From the NCBI RefSeq assembly GCF_000371925.1, contig NZ_AQVE01000024.1:1-64000 (forward strand): DNA of 64,000 bases, read 5' to 3'. Every line of letters starts with the position of its first letter. Within the stretch, counting starts at the first letter, position 1. This stretch comes from Thiolinea disciformis DSM 14473. Its GTDB lineage: Bacteria; Pseudomonadota; Gammaproteobacteria; Thiotrichales; Thiotrichaceae. Below are positions 18,507-31,101 of the stretch, in pieces. The notes beneath the pieces are model-generated. The model searched no databases, was not told the DNA's origin, and worked only from the letters and a program-made list of their open reading frames with translations. A program made the translations under genes and the position numbers.

Positions 18507-19727
18507 ATGCAAACTAATTTAAGTGAAACGTATCGCGACAGCGTGCAAGGAAAAGAAGCTGAAGCTATTTTACGCGCTTGTGTGCATTGCGGATTTTGTA
18601 CCGCGACTTGTCCTACTTATCAGCTTTTGGGTGATGAACTGGATGGGCCACGCGGACGTATTTATCAAATTAAACAGATACTTGAAGGCGCAACACCGAC
18701 CGCCACAACACGTTTGCATTTAGATCGTTGCTTGACCTGTCGCTCTTGCGAAACCACTTGCCCTTCGGGCGTGCAATATGGACGTTTGGTGGATATTGGG
18801 CGTGAGCTAGTTGAAGCACAAACACAAAGACCTTTGAGTGAACAACTCACCCGCAAAGCGTTGAAAGCAGTGCTGCCCTATCCACAACGCTTTCGGCTGT
18901 TGTTATCGCTAGGTTATTTGGCCAAACCCTTATTGCCCGCGCACTTAGCCAAAAAACTCCCCACAAAAAGCCAAGTAGAATCCTTTGCCACCCAAACACA
19001 CACCCGCAAAGTATTGGCTTTCGATGGCTGTGTGCAAAGTGTGGTAACACCAGCCACTAATCAAGCTACCGCGCGGATTTTACAAAAAATCGGCATTGAG
19101 TTAGTCAGTGTGAAAGAGGCTGGCTGCTGCGGGGCGGTGAATCAACATTTAGCCTCACCGCATGAAGCCCTAGATTTTATACGTCGTAATATTGATGCTT
19201 GGTGGCCTCATATTGAGGCGGGTGCAGAAGCGATTGTTAGCACCGCGAGCGGTTGTGGCGTCATGCTAAAAGATTATGGGCATTTACTCCAACACGATGC
19301 TACCTATGCAGCAAAAGCGCTCAAAGTATCCAGTTTAGTGAAGGACATTAGTGAAGTTTTGCGCGATGCGGATTTAGGCAAACCAGAAATTCCAAGCACT
19401 ATTAAAAAAGTCGCATTTCACAGCCCTTGTACCTTGCAACATGGGCAGAAATTAGCGGGCGTGGTGGAGAGTATTTTGCAGAAAGTCGGCTTTGCATTAA
19501 CACCGGTTGCTGATGCGCATTTGTGCTGTGGCTCAGCAGGCACTTATTCCATATTACAACCAGAACTTTCCCAGCAGTTACTCGGTAATAAACTAAAGGC
19601 TTTACAAACCCCACCAGCTCAAGTGATTGCGACTGCCAATATTGGCTGCCAAATGCATTTAGCAACCGCCGCTAATGTCCGTGTAGTACATTGGATCGAG
19701 TTATTGGATGAAGTAATGCTGCAATAA
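18507..19727 (+). CDS. glcF: Glycolate oxidase iron-sulfur subunit GlcF
   Basis: The 406-residue protein carries two 4Fe-4S ligand sets near the N terminus (CVHCGFCTATCPTYQLLGDE and CLTCRSCETTCPSGV) and two cysteine-rich CCG domains (EAGCCGAVNQH; HLCCGSAGTYSILQP). This is the electron-transfer subunit that passes electrons from GlcD/E to the quinone pool. A GGGAAT ribosome site precedes the ATG. End of the glcDEF operon. About 240 bases follow without a gene or clear terminator. Confidence 0.95.
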   Translation: MQTNLSETYRDSVQGKEAEAILRACVHCGFCTATCPTYQLLGDELDGPRGRIYQIKQILEGATPTATTRLHLDRCLTCRSCETTCPSGVQYGRLVDIGRELVEAQTQRPLSEQLTRKALKAVLPYPQRFRLLLSLGYLAKPLLPAHLAKKLPTKSQVESFATQTHTRKVLAFDGCVQSVVTPATNQATARILQKIGIELVSVKEAGCCGAVNQHLASPHEALDFIRRNIDAWWPHIEAGAEAIVSTASGCGVMLKDYGHLLQHDATYAAKALKVSSLVKDISEVLRDADLGKPEIPSTIKKVAFHSPCTLQHGQKLAGVVESILQKVGFALTPVADAHLCCGSAGTYSILQPELSQQLLGNKLKALQTPPAQVIATANIGCQMHLATAANVRVVHWIELLDEVMLQ

Positions 19728-19966
19728 AGCCCAACTCTGTTGATAGTTAAGCGCAATGAAGCAGTTTATTGTTAAAGGCGCGTCTAGATAAATTTTCTGT
19801 TAGAATTTTGCCGCTTTAAAAAACCGCATAACGCTATTAAGAACCCATGCTACGCCTAATCTGCTTGATAATTACCATATGATTAACATCGTTATTCCCA
19901 ATCATCTTTAGTCGTTAACTGTGTTATTCTAGCGCCTGTTTTTTCTCTGAGCCTGAGTTGAGATAC

Positions 19967-20764
19967 ATGCATCCGATGTTGAATATAGCCACCCGTACTG
20001 CACGTCAGGCCGGTGAAATGATCCGCCGCTACGCAGGTGAGGTCGACAAATTGCGCATCCACCACAAAGCGGATAATGACTTTGTCACGGAAGTTGATCG
20101 CCAAGTGGAACGCGAAATTGTCTTTGCACTTAAGCGCGCCTATCCCGACCATGCGATTTTAGGTGAGGAAGGTTCAACACATGGCTCAGATGATGCTGAA
20201 TATCAATGGGTGATTGATCCTCTGGATGGCACTACCAATTTCTTATACGGTTTACAGCACTTTTCGGTATCGATTGGTCTAAAACAGAAAGGCCGCCCTT
20301 TTTTAGGCGTCGTGTTTGATCCAGTACGCGACGAAATGTTCGCAGCGGTACGTGGAGAAGGTGCAACCTTAAATAATCGTAAACTTCGTGTCAGCGCACG
20401 CCCTGGCTTACAAAATGCCTTATTGGCAACTGGTGTTCCGTTTCGCACTAACCAAAATCTCGATTTATACCTTGATACCATGCGCGCCCTCTTACCTTCT
20501 ACGGCTGGTGTAAGACGTATGGGCTCTGCCGCCTTAGATTTAGCCTATGTAGCGTGCGGGCGTTTTGATGGCTTTTGGGAGTTTGGTTTAAAAGAATGGG
20601 ATATGGCCGCTGGCATTGTCTTAGTGCAAGAAGCGGGGGGACTCACAACCGACTTACAAGGTGGCAATAACCATTGGAACACCGGTGACATACTTGCAGG
20701 CAGCCCAAAAGTCTATAAGGAAATGCTGCAACGCTTGCATCCGATCATGAATCGAACGTCATAG
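19967..20764 (+). CDS. suhB: Inositol-1-monophosphatase family protein SuhB
   Basis: Start at 19967 gives MHPMLNIATRTARQAGEMI, matching the E. coli SuhB N terminus; an upstream TTG is not favoured. The 265-residue protein has the metal-binding motifs GEEGS, WVIDPLDGTTNFLYG and the C-terminal EWDMAAGIVLVQEAGG. E. coli SuhB is an inositol phosphatase and also part of the rRNA antitermination complex. It is separated by 57 bases from gspD, and its weak -10-like TATTCT lies at 19925-19930. Confidence 0.92.
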   Translation: MHPMLNIATRTARQAGEMIRRYAGEVDKLRIHHKADNDFVTEVDRQVEREIVFALKRAYPDHAILGEEGSTHGSDDAEYQWVIDPLDGTTNFLYGLQHFSVSIGLKQKGRPFLGVVFDPVRDEMFAAVRGEGATLNNRKLRVSARPGLQNALLATGVPFRTNQNLDLYLDTMRALLPSTAGVRRMGSAALDLAYVACGRFDGFWEFGLKEWDMAAGIVLVQEAGGLTTDLQGGNNHWNTGDILAGSPKVYKEMLQRLHPIMNRTS

Positions 20765-20821
20765 TCAAAAATTAGTTAAAGGTTGGGCACAGCGTTGCCC
20801 TGCCATGTAGGTCCGAACAAA

Positions 20822-23263
20822 ATGATCCATAAAAAATTAGTCAATGGTTCAGCATGGCTGAAATCCTTAGTGGCAACTGGTCTAGTGCTAAGCACTTTGC
20901 CTAGTCACGCAGCAGTGATGAATCTAAACAATGTTGATATTCGTGAAGTCATCCAAGCGGTCTCTAAAACAACGGGTAAGAATTTCCTGATTGATCCTAG
21001 CGTGCAGGGGCGCGTTACTTTCTTATCGGGCAAGGATATGGATAAAGACGAAATGTACGAAGCATTTCTCTCTATCCTACAAGTACAAGGTTTGGAAGCC
21101 ATTGAAACCGGTAGTGTGATCAAAATTGTACCGATTGGAAAAGCCCGTAGTTCGCAAGTCGCTCCGATTGTGCCTACCGATCCCGAGGCACGTGGCACCC
21201 AAGATTACAACCTAGACGAGACCATCACCCAAGTTTTCAAGCTGCAATATATCAGTGCCCAGACGGCTGCGGCTACCTTGACACCCTTAGCCGGTCAAGG
21301 TGAAACCCGCGTGCAATTCAATCCTACCAGTAATTCTGTGGTCATTACTGGTCGCAGCCAGAACGTTGCCCGTTTGGCACAAGTAGTACGCGATATTGAT
21401 AAACCCAATAACCAAGATGTCGAAGCAGTTAGCTTAAAGTATTCGGTAGCTAGCCGCCTGGCTCAAACCTTGCGTGAATTAACCGGTGCAGGTGGCGGTG
21501 GTGCCGTACCTGGTGCTGAAGGGGTGGTCGTTGCACCGCAGCAGGTGCGTATTTCCGTGGATGACAATACCAATAGTATCTTGATTGCTGGCGATAAAGC
21601 TGATCGGGAACGGATGCGCGCCCTGATTTTAAAACTGGATATTCCACGTACTCAGCCAACCGACACCCAAGTCGTGCCTTTGAAATATGCCGTCGCATCC
21701 CAACTGATTCAGACCTTAAAGGCATTACAAATCAGTAATGTAGTTGAAGGTGTAGCACCCGCTGCTGCTGGAGCCACTGCAGGCAGCTCAGCACGCCAAG
21801 TGCGTATGGCAGCCGACGAGCGCACCAATAGCATTTTAATTTCTGGCGATAAAATCGAGCGCGAGCCCTTACTCGCTGCTATTGCCAAATTAGACGTGCC
21901 GCGCGCTCAATCGGGCGGTACCCGCGTTGTGCCATTACGTTATGCCAAGGCCGAGGAATTACTCAAAGTCTTAACGGATACGTCAAAAAATATCGCAGCA
22001 CAAGCGGCAGGTACCGTGGCCGGTTTGCCATCGGGAGCAGCTAACCCTGCAGGCGGTGGCAGCTCAACCGCTACAGTGAGTGGGTCTATGGGTGCGGAGG
22101 TCAGTATTCAAGCTGATAAAACCTCCAACTCCTTAATTATTAGTGCACCTGCGCATATTCAGAACAATTTATTGCGCGTTATTTACCAACTGGATCGCCG
22201 TCGCCCACAAGTATTAATTGAAGCGATTATTGCGGAAGTCTCGACCAATATGACCAACCGTATTGGTACGGGTATTGCCGCTTATAATAATCAAGGTTCT
22301 TCCGGCAATTCTGGTTTAGTAGGAACCAGTAACTTTGGCGGACTAAATACCGTATTGAGCTTAGCCAATGGTGCAACCTCCATTCCGGCGGGCTTATTAT
22401 TTGGTGTAGCCAGCAATAATTTCGGCATCGTGTTAGATGCCTTGCGTAGCGATGGTGCGACTAATATTTTATCCACACCAACCATTGTTACCATGGACAA
22501 TGAAGAAGCCAGCATTATTGTGGGCCAGAATGTGCCCTTTATTACTGGCTCTAGTACCTCGGGCAGCAGCACGACTGCCAACCCCTTTACGACGATTGAA
22601 CGTAAAGATGTGGGTTTGACGCTGAAAGTGACGCCGCAAATTAATCGTGGCAAAACTATTCAAATGAAGATTGAGCAAGAAACCTCAGGACTTGCTGCGT
22701 CTAGTACGGGTGCGGCTGATCTGATCACTAACAAACGCCAAATCAATACCAATGTCATGGTCGAAGATGGTCAAATTATTGTGTTGGGTGGTTTGATTCA
22801 GGACAATTTCACCGATAGTGAAAACAAAGTGCCGGTCTTATCCGATCTACCCATTGTAGGTAAGGCTTTTAAGCAAAACAGCACCAATAAATCCAAACAA
22901 AATCTGATGGCCTTTATTCATCCTGTGATTTTGCCCGATCGCGAATCGGCGGACGCATATACGCGGAGTAAATACCATACGTTGCAAAAACAACAAAAAC
23001 AAAGCAATGTCCTACAGCGCGGTAATCCAGTCACCGGTAATCAAGCGGCTGTTTTCCCCAATATTGAATGTATAGATGGTTCTTGCGCAGAAGGTAGTGC
23101 GGACGATTTACATTTTATGCAGCAACAAAAGGCTCAGAACACTAATGTGCAGCGTATTCGCCAAAACCCGCAACCCCAAGCGCGCCAACCGCAGAAAGCA
23201 GCTCCTGCCACTTCGCAACGCGCTTGTGTGATTGGTTTTTGCCAACTGGAATCGGATCGATAA
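20822..23263 (+). CDS. gspD: Type II secretion outer-membrane secretin GspD, with an additional N-module
   Basis: Start at 20822 (MIHKKLVNG) gives an 813-residue precursor with a signal peptide ending at PSHAA. An N0 domain (MNLNNVDIREVIQAVSKTTG) is followed by four, not three, N1-type repeats opening VFKLQY, VSLKY, VVPLKY and VVPLRY. The second and third both end NTNSILI/RTNSILI...KLDIPR/KLDVPR. The secretin core follows (VLIEAIIAEV, LSTPTIVTMDNEEASIIVGQ, VPVLSDLPIVGKAF). The C-terminal 110 residues are Gln-rich with two cysteine pairs (CIDGSC, CVIGFC). It forms the outer-membrane channel. gspE follows after 10 bases. Confidence 0.93.
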   Translation: MIHKKLVNGSAWLKSLVATGLVLSTLPSHAAVMNLNNVDIREVIQAVSKTTGKNFLIDPSVQGRVTFLSGKDMDKDEMYEAFLSILQVQGLEAIETGSVIKIVPIGKARSSQVAPIVPTDPEARGTQDYNLDETITQVFKLQYISAQTAAATLTPLAGQGETRVQFNPTSNSVVITGRSQNVARLAQVVRDIDKPNNQDVEAVSLKYSVASRLAQTLRELTGAGGGGAVPGAEGVVVAPQQVRISVDDNTNSILIAGDKADRERMRALILKLDIPRTQPTDTQVVPLKYAVASQLIQTLKALQISNVVEGVAPAAAGATAGSSARQVRMAADERTNSILISGDKIEREPLLAAIAKLDVPRAQSGGTRVVPLRYAKAEELLKVLTDTSKNIAAQAAGTVAGLPSGAANPAGGGSSTATVSGSMGAEVSIQADKTSNSLIISAPAHIQNNLLRVIYQLDRRRPQVLIEAIIAEVSTNMTNRIGTGIAAYNNQGSSGNSGLVGTSNFGGLNTVLSLANGATSIPAGLLFGVASNNFGIVLDALRSDGATNILSTPTIVTMDNEEASIIVGQNVPFITGSSTSGSSTTANPFTTIERKDVGLTLKVTPQINRGKTIQMKIEQETSGLAASSTGAADLITNKRQINTNVMVEDGQIIVLGGLIQDNFTDSENKVPVLSDLPIVGKAFKQNSTNKSKQNLMAFIHPVILPDRESADAYTRSKYHTLQKQQKQSNVLQRGNPVTGNQAAVFPNIECIDGSCAEGSADDLHFMQQQKAQNTNVQRIRQNPQPQARQPQKAAPATSQRACVIGFCQLESDR

Positions 23264-23273
23264 GGAGCTTCTT

Positions 23274-24800
23274 ATGACTGCGCCTGCTCCTGAAACCGCC
23301 CAAGAACCTTTAATGCCGAGCGTTGCTATGCTGCCTTATGCCTTTGCTAAGCGGCATGGCGTGCTTTTGGCGCAAGACGATCCCCGCATTTTGCTGTATC
23401 GCGAACGCTTAAAGCCGTCGATTTTGATGGAAATTCAACGAAATCTGCCGTATTTATCTGAATTTCGCAAAATCGACTCCGCGACTTTCGATAAGTTACT
23501 CGCCACCGGCTATGACCGCAGTGAAGCGGGTGCGGCCATGATGCAAGATTTAGGTGAGGAAGCGGATTTAAACGATATTGCCGAATCGATGCCTGAACCC
23601 GAAGACTTGCTAGAGTCGGAAGATGATGCGCCCATTATTCGCTTAATCAATGCCTTGCTCACGCAGGCTGTGAAAGAAAACGCCTCGGATATTCATATCG
23701 AAGCGTTTGAAACACGGATGCAGGTAAGAATGCGCATTGATGGAGTATTGCGGGAAATTATTGAGCCACCGCGCAAACTGGCGCCTTTAATTATTTCGCG
23801 CATTAAGGTCATGGCACGTCTGGATATTGCCGAAAAACGCATTCCCCAAGATGGTCGTATTTCCTTGCGTCTAGCAGGACGAGCCGTGGATGTGCGCGTG
23901 TCTACCCTACCCTCGGGACATAGCGAACGCATTGTATTGCGTTTATTAGATAAACAAGCGGGACGTTTGAATCTTTCGCATTTGGGCATGGATCCGCATG
24001 CACACGAACGCTTGACGAATCTAATTAAAAAACCGCACGGCATTATCTTAGTAACAGGCCCAACAGGCTCTGGTAAAACCACGACACTTTATGCCGCCTT
24101 GAGTAATTTGAACGATGCACGCCGTAATATTCTGACCGTCGAAGACCCTATTGAGTATTACATTGATGGCATTGGACAAACGCAGGTGAATAATAAGGTC
24201 GATATGACCTTCGCGCGCGGCCTGCGTGCTATTTTACGTCAAGACCCTGATGTTGTGATGGTCGGTGAGATTCGTGACCTTGAAACCGCCGAAATTGCCG
24301 TACAAGCCAGTTTAACCGGACACTTAGTCTTTTCGACCTTACACACGAATACTGCCGTTGGTGCAGTAGCACGTTTACAAGATATGGGCGTTGAACCTTA
24401 TCTGCTCGCTTCGAGTTTATTGGGGGTTATTTCGCAGCGCTTGGTGCGTACCTTGTGTCCCGAATGTAAACAGCCTAGCGAGGCTAGCGAAAAAGAAATT
24501 GAGTTAATGCAGCTCAATGCGAAATACGATCTTTCTCATCATCGACCCAGTATTGCACATCCGGTGGGCTGCGCTGCGTGTCGTCATAGTGGCTTTGTAG
24601 GGCGAACAGGTATTTACGAAGTAGTAGAACTCGATAATCAGGTACGCCAATTAATTCATGAACGCGCTAGTGAAGTGGAATTGGAAAAGTATGTACGGCG
24701 CTCTATGCCAAGCCTACGCGATGATGGGGTGCGCTTAGTTTTAGAAGGTAAAACCTCTTTAGATGAGGTATTGCGGGTGACGCGTGAGGACGAGCGTTAA
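23274..24800 (+). CDS. gspE: Type II secretion ATPase GspE
   Basis: The ATG at 23274 follows AAGGAG; a longer frame starting in gspD is not favoured. The 508-residue protein has an N-terminal GspE_N-like part, then Walker A VTGPTGSGKTTTLYAAL, Asp box TVEDPIEYYIDGIGQTQV, Walker B ILRQDPDVVMVGEIRDLETA and His box GHLVFSTLHTNT. A zinc-binding CPEC...CAAC set sits near residues 405-440. It powers pseudopilus assembly. It overlaps gspF by one base (TAATG). Confidence 0.95.
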   Translation: MTAPAPETAQEPLMPSVAMLPYAFAKRHGVLLAQDDPRILLYRERLKPSILMEIQRNLPYLSEFRKIDSATFDKLLATGYDRSEAGAAMMQDLGEEADLNDIAESMPEPEDLLESEDDAPIIRLINALLTQAVKENASDIHIEAFETRMQVRMRIDGVLREIIEPPRKLAPLIISRIKVMARLDIAEKRIPQDGRISLRLAGRAVDVRVSTLPSGHSERIVLRLLDKQAGRLNLSHLGMDPHAHERLTNLIKKPHGIILVTGPTGSGKTTTLYAALSNLNDARRNILTVEDPIEYYIDGIGQTQVNNKVDMTFARGLRAILRQDPDVVMVGEIRDLETAEIAVQASLTGHLVFSTLHTNTAVGAVARLQDMGVEPYLLASSLLGVISQRLVRTLCPECKQPSEASEKEIELMQLNAKYDLSHHRPSIAHPVGCAACRHSGFVGRTGIYEVVELDNQVRQLIHERASEVELEKYVRRSMPSLRDDGVRLVLEGKTSLDEVLRVTREDER

Positions 24801-26020
24801 TGCCAGCGTTTGAATATCGCGCCCTAAACGCTGCTGGGAAAGAAGAAAAAGGTATTATCGAAGCCGATACCGCGCGTCAAGCACGGCAAATGCTGCGCAA
24901 TAATGCCCTGACCCCGCTAGAAGTTAATGAGGCCATTCAAAAGCAAAAAAAATCCGAAAGTGGCGGGGGGCGTATTTTCGGCGGTAGTATGGGCGCCGCA
25001 GACTTAGCCCTCATGACGCGCCAACTCGCTACCTTAGTCGGCGCAGGCTCACCGTTGGAAGAATCGCTCAATATGATTGTGCGCCAAACCGAACGTGCTG
25101 GCCCACGCCGCATTGTGTCTGCGATTCGCTCCCGCGTCATGGAAGGCCATACCCTCGCCTCCTCTATGGGACAATTTCCCTCGTCGTTTCCGGCCTTATA
25201 CCGCGCTACCGTTGGTGCTGGCGAGCAATCGGGACACCTAGCCGAAGTGTTAAGTCGACTGGCTGATTACACCGAAAACCGCCAACTCAATCAACAGCAA
25301 GTCTCCACCGCTTTTGTTTATCCTGCACTATTAAGCGTAGTGGCAGTTGGAATTGTAGTTGCCTTATTAAAATTCGTCGTCCCGAATGTCATCAGCGTTT
25401 TTTCAACCTTCAAAGGTGAATTACCGATGATGACGCGCGTTTTAATTAGCAGCAGTAAGTTTCTAGAAAATCATGGCATTGCCTTACTGATAGGCACTGT
25501 ATTAAGCGTTTTTGGGATTCGTTATTTACTGAGTTTTCAAACCTGGAAAACGCGTTGGCACAAATTAACGCTCAAACTTCCATTAGTGGGTCGCTTAGTG
25601 CGCGGTATTAATACCGAACACTTTTCGCGCACTTTAAGTATTCTAGCCTCCAGTGGCGTGCCGATTCTGGATGCTTTACGAATTGCGGGTGGGGTGATTA
25701 ATAATATTCCGATGCGCCAAGCGGTGGATGAAGCCGCCGTCAAAGTGCGTGAAGGTATGTCTATCAATAAAGCCTTGCAACAAACGAACTATTTCCCGCC
25801 CATGTTAACCTATCTGATTGCTAGTGGCGAAAGTAGCGGCCAATTAGATGCCATGCTAGAACGCGCTGCCATTCAGCAAGAACGTGAAAATCAGGCCAAA
25901 ATCGCCAAAATGGTCACCTTGGTGGAGCCGGTCATGATGTTAGTGATGGGTGGCGTGGTGATGGGTATTGTCTTGGCAATCATGGTGCCGATCTTTAATA
26001 TGTCGCAGTTGGTTAAATAG
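24800..26020 (+). CDS. gspF: Type II secretion inner-membrane platform protein GspF
   Basis: The 406-residue protein has two T2SSF domains ([20 protein letters not shown] in the first; [20 protein letters not shown] in the second) and three membrane helices. This is the usual GspF layout and length. It anchors the pseudopilus machinery to the GspE ATPase. Genes gspC and gspG-N are not in the window, so the rest of the system is encoded elsewhere. selD follows after 11 bases. Confidence 0.95.
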   Translation: MPAFEYRALNAAGKEEKGIIEADTARQARQMLRNNALTPLEVNEAIQKQKKSESGGGRIFGGSMGAADLALMTRQLATLVGAGSPLEESLNMIVRQTERAGPRRIVSAIRSRVMEGHTLASSMGQFPSSFPALYRATVGAGEQSGHLAEVLSRLADYTENRQLNQQQVSTAFVYPALLSVVAVGIVVALLKFVVPNVISVFSTFKGELPMMTRVLISSSKFLENHGIALLIGTVLSVFGIRYLLSFQTWKTRWHKLTLKLPLVGRLVRGINTEHFSRTLSILASSGVPILDALRIAGGVINNIPMRQAVDEAAVKVREGMSINKALQQTNYFPPMLTYLIASGESSGQLDAMLERAAIQQERENQAKIAKMVTLVEPVMMLVMGGVVMGIVLAIMVPIFNMSQLVK

Positions 26021-26031
26021 CGAGCCTTTCT

Positions 26032-27072
26032 ATGCAAAACCCCATTCGTATGACCGAATACAGCCATGGTGCTGGTTGCGGCTGCAAAATTTCACCTGCA
26101 GTATTGGATGTCATTCTACACAGTAATTTACCAACCGAGGTGCATTCAGCACTTTTAGTCGGTAATAGTTCACGCGATGACGCAGCGGTTTATGATTTAG
26201 GCAATGGGACCGCCGTGATTAGTACCACTGATTTTTTCATGCCCATTGTAGATGATGCCTTTACCTTTGGCCGTATTGCCGCCACCAATGCGATCAGTGA
26301 TATTTACGCCATGGGCGGCAAACCCTTAATGGCGATTGCTATTTTTGGCTGGCCTTTGGATAAATTACCGCCAGAGTTAGGTCAACAAGTAATCGAGGGT
26401 GGACGTAAAGCCTGTCAAGATGCACAGATTCCTTTAGCCGGTGGGCATAGTATTGATGCACCTGAGCCAATCTTCGGCCTCGCGGTCACGGGGATTGTAC
26501 CCCTCAAAAATCTCAAGCAAAACAGCACCGCTAAGGCGGGTGATAAATTATATCTCACCAAACCCTTGGGTATTGGTGTGCTGACTACGGCGCAAAAAAA
26601 GAAAATTCTCAAACCTGAACATGCACAGCTTGCCATTGAGACGATGTGTCAACTTAATAAATTGGGGGAAACCTTAGGCGAACTACCTAGTGTGCACGCC
26701 TTAACTGACGTTACAGGCTTTGGGTTAGGCGGGCATTTGCGTGAAATGTGTGAAGGCAGTGGCGTACAAGCGATTTTGGACTTTGAACAAATCCCACTCT
26801 TACCACATATTCATGACTACCTTGATCAAGGCAGTTTCCCCGGTGGCACGCAACGAAATTTTGATAGTTATGGTCATGTGTTTTCGCCTTTAACCGAGCG
26901 CCAAAAACTAATTCTCTGTGATCCGCAAACCAGTGGTGGTTTATTAGTGGCACTGGATCCCAAAGCAGAACAAGATTTCTTAGCACTCGCGCAAAAAGCT
27001 GGATTTAACTTGGCCGCTATTGGTGTATTACGTGAAACCAAAGCCAATCAAGCCTTAATTACCGTGCGTTAA
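26032..27072 (+). CDS. selD: Selenide, water dikinase (selenophosphate synthetase)
   Basis: The 346-residue protein starts with the active-site segment [12 protein letters not shown] (Cys16 and Lys19), and has [60 protein letters not shown] and [17 protein letters not shown]. It makes selenophosphate from selenide and ATP. The active site has cysteine, not selenocysteine. mnmH follows after a single base, so the product is presumably used at least for tRNA 2-selenouridine. selA/selB, needed for selenoproteins, are not in the window. Confidence 0.95.
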   Translation: MQNPIRMTEYSHGAGCGCKISPAVLDVILHSNLPTEVHSALLVGNSSRDDAAVYDLGNGTAVISTTDFFMPIVDDAFTFGRIAATNAISDIYAMGGKPLMAIAIFGWPLDKLPPELGQQVIEGGRKACQDAQIPLAGGHSIDAPEPIFGLAVTGIVPLKNLKQNSTAKAGDKLYLTKPLGIGVLTTAQKKKILKPEHAQLAIETMCQLNKLGETLGELPSVHALTDVTGFGLGGHLREMCEGSGVQAILDFEQIPLLPHIHDYLDQGSFPGGTQRNFDSYGHVFSPLTERQKLILCDPQTSGGLLVALDPKAEQDFLALAQKAGFNLAAIGVLRETKANQALITVR

Positions 27073-27073
27073 T

Positions 27074-29841
<2,768 letters not shown>

Positions 29842-29949
29842 CTAGCCTGTGTTGGTGGTTAGTATTATGGGTGTGCGAACAGCACTATTAAGGTATTTTG
29901 GTAAAAAACCAACACTACCATTGATTAAAACTAAAGTTATTATGGAACT

Positions 29950-30420
29950 ATGCTAATTAAAGAACAAGTCCCACCAGTAATCTCTCCAAGCCCCAATAGC
30001 TTTGCTGGTCTAATGGAAATGTATGAAATCAACTACATACAATTGCGCCTGTTATTGGGTGATCGGGGTCGTACCCTAGGTGATCATATTGTGCAACTGG
30101 AGGGTCACTTACCTATTTTGTTGCAAATTCGCGACTGTACAACTCACACCACCACCTTGATGCTCACCTATCTCTTTGGCAGCAAAGAAGCGCCGCAAGG
30201 AGAAACTCGCCCCGATATGTTGATTCGGATCAGCCATGATGCCTTGCAGGCTGAGGTTTTAAGCCATCGCTGCCGTTTAAATGATGATCTTATCTCCGCG
30301 CGCTTACGGGGTACCGATAGTTTGTTGCGCTGCCGTTGGCGTATGAACCGTTTCCTTTTTAAATGGTTGCACTACCTACGCCGCAGAGGCTACAGCTTTG
30401 ACTCGTCTAAGTTTAATTAA
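29950..30420 (+). CDS. yqiB: DUF1249 family protein (YqiB-like)
   Basis: The 156-residue soluble protein has the DUF1249 pattern: FAGLMEMYEINYIQLRLLLG near the N terminus, then DMLIRISHDALQAEVLS, and a C-terminal MNRFLFKWLHYLRRRGYSFD. E. coli YqiB shows the same order (MCEMNFSQLRRLLP-type start, YHDAMVAEV-type middle, NQFLADWLRY-type end). The function of the family is not established. In this window it lies upstream of iscR with a 181-base gap containing an iscR promoter. Confidence 0.85.
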   Translation: MLIKEQVPPVISPSPNSFAGLMEMYEINYIQLRLLLGDRGRTLGDHIVQLEGHLPILLQIRDCTTHTTTLMLTYLFGSKEAPQGETRPDMLIRISHDALQAEVLSHRCRLNDDLISARLRGTDSLLRCRWRMNRFLFKWLHYLRRRGYSFDSSKFN

Positions 30421-30523
30421 TTTAATGTACAATTATTGTATAAAAAATTATTAAATAATCGTAAGCTTTCAAAAAATCGATAATAATCATACAAGTTTTG
30501 TCAAATAATTTAGCCTAAAATTC

Positions 30524-30574
30524 TTGATAGCATTGCTGGGTTAAATTAAAATACTTCAATGGGTTAAAGGATAT
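30524..30574 (+). promoter_or_regulatory. iscR promoter with a possible IscR box
   Basis: TTGATA (30524-30529) and TAAAAT (30547-30552) are spaced by 17 bases, about 50 bases before the iscR start. Overlapping the -10 and start region, 30551-30574 begins ATAC and ends GATAT, which loosely resembles the outer halves of an IscR type 1 site. The promoter is well supported; the operator is tentative. Confidence 0.5.
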
Positions 30575-30601
30575 TAGCCCACTCAAATTAGGAGAAGTAA
30601 G

Positions 30602-31084
30602 ATGAAACTTTCAACCAAAGGACGCTACGCTGTTACAGCCATGATGGACCTAGCGATCCATGACCATGAGGGACCTGTTACCTTAGCCGATATCTCTAAT
30701 TGCCAAGGCATTTCTTTATCTTACCTTGAACAACTGTTTGCTAAATTGCGTAAAAGCGGCTTAGTGGAAGGCGTACGTGGCCCTGGTGGTGGTTATCGCT
30801 TGGGCAAACCTGCAAGTCAAATTAGTATCGCACAAATCATTAGTGCAGTTGATGAAAATATCGATGCGACCCGCTGCAAAGGTAACGAAGATTGTCATAG
30901 TGGCGATAAATGCTTAACACATAAATTATGGGCTGATTTAAGTGTGCGCTTATTCGACTTCTTAGACGATTTAACGCTAGCTAGCTTTATTAATCGCCCT
31001 GAAATTCGCGCGGTTGCACGCCGTCAAGATACCATGGCAAGTCGTATTGCAACGATGTTCCCACCGCGTGTTGCTGTCGCATAA
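30602..31084 (+). CDS. iscR: Fe-S cluster-sensing Rrf2-family regulator IscR
   Basis: The 160-residue protein begins [20 protein letters not shown] and has a helix-turn-helix ([19 protein letters not shown]), wing [12 protein letters not shown], and cluster ligands Cys92, Cys98, Cys104 and His107 in [17 protein letters not shown]. Positions match E. coli IscR. A good AGGAG precedes the ATG. Unusually, no iscS/iscU/iscA or suf genes follow: the next gene is on the other strand 17 bases later. IscR holding a 2Fe-2S cluster normally represses its own promoter, and the apo-form activates others. Confidence 0.95.
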   Translation: MKLSTKGRYAVTAMMDLAIHDHEGPVTLADISNCQGISLSYLEQLFAKLRKSGLVEGVRGPGGGYRLGKPASQISIAQIISAVDENIDATRCKGNEDCHSGDKCLTHKLWADLSVRLFDFLDDLTLASFINRPEIRAVARRQDTMASRIATMFPPRVAVA

Positions 31085-31101
31085 AATATGTGGGGCGATT
31101 A

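Noticed and set aside
19728-19966. Possible RNA gene or terminator after glcF
   Set aside because: No T-loop-like sequence, acceptor stem or strong hairpin was found.
22291-22653. Minus-strand ORF of 120 codons inside gspD
   Set aside because: Shadow of the secretin domain; composition mirrors the coding strand.
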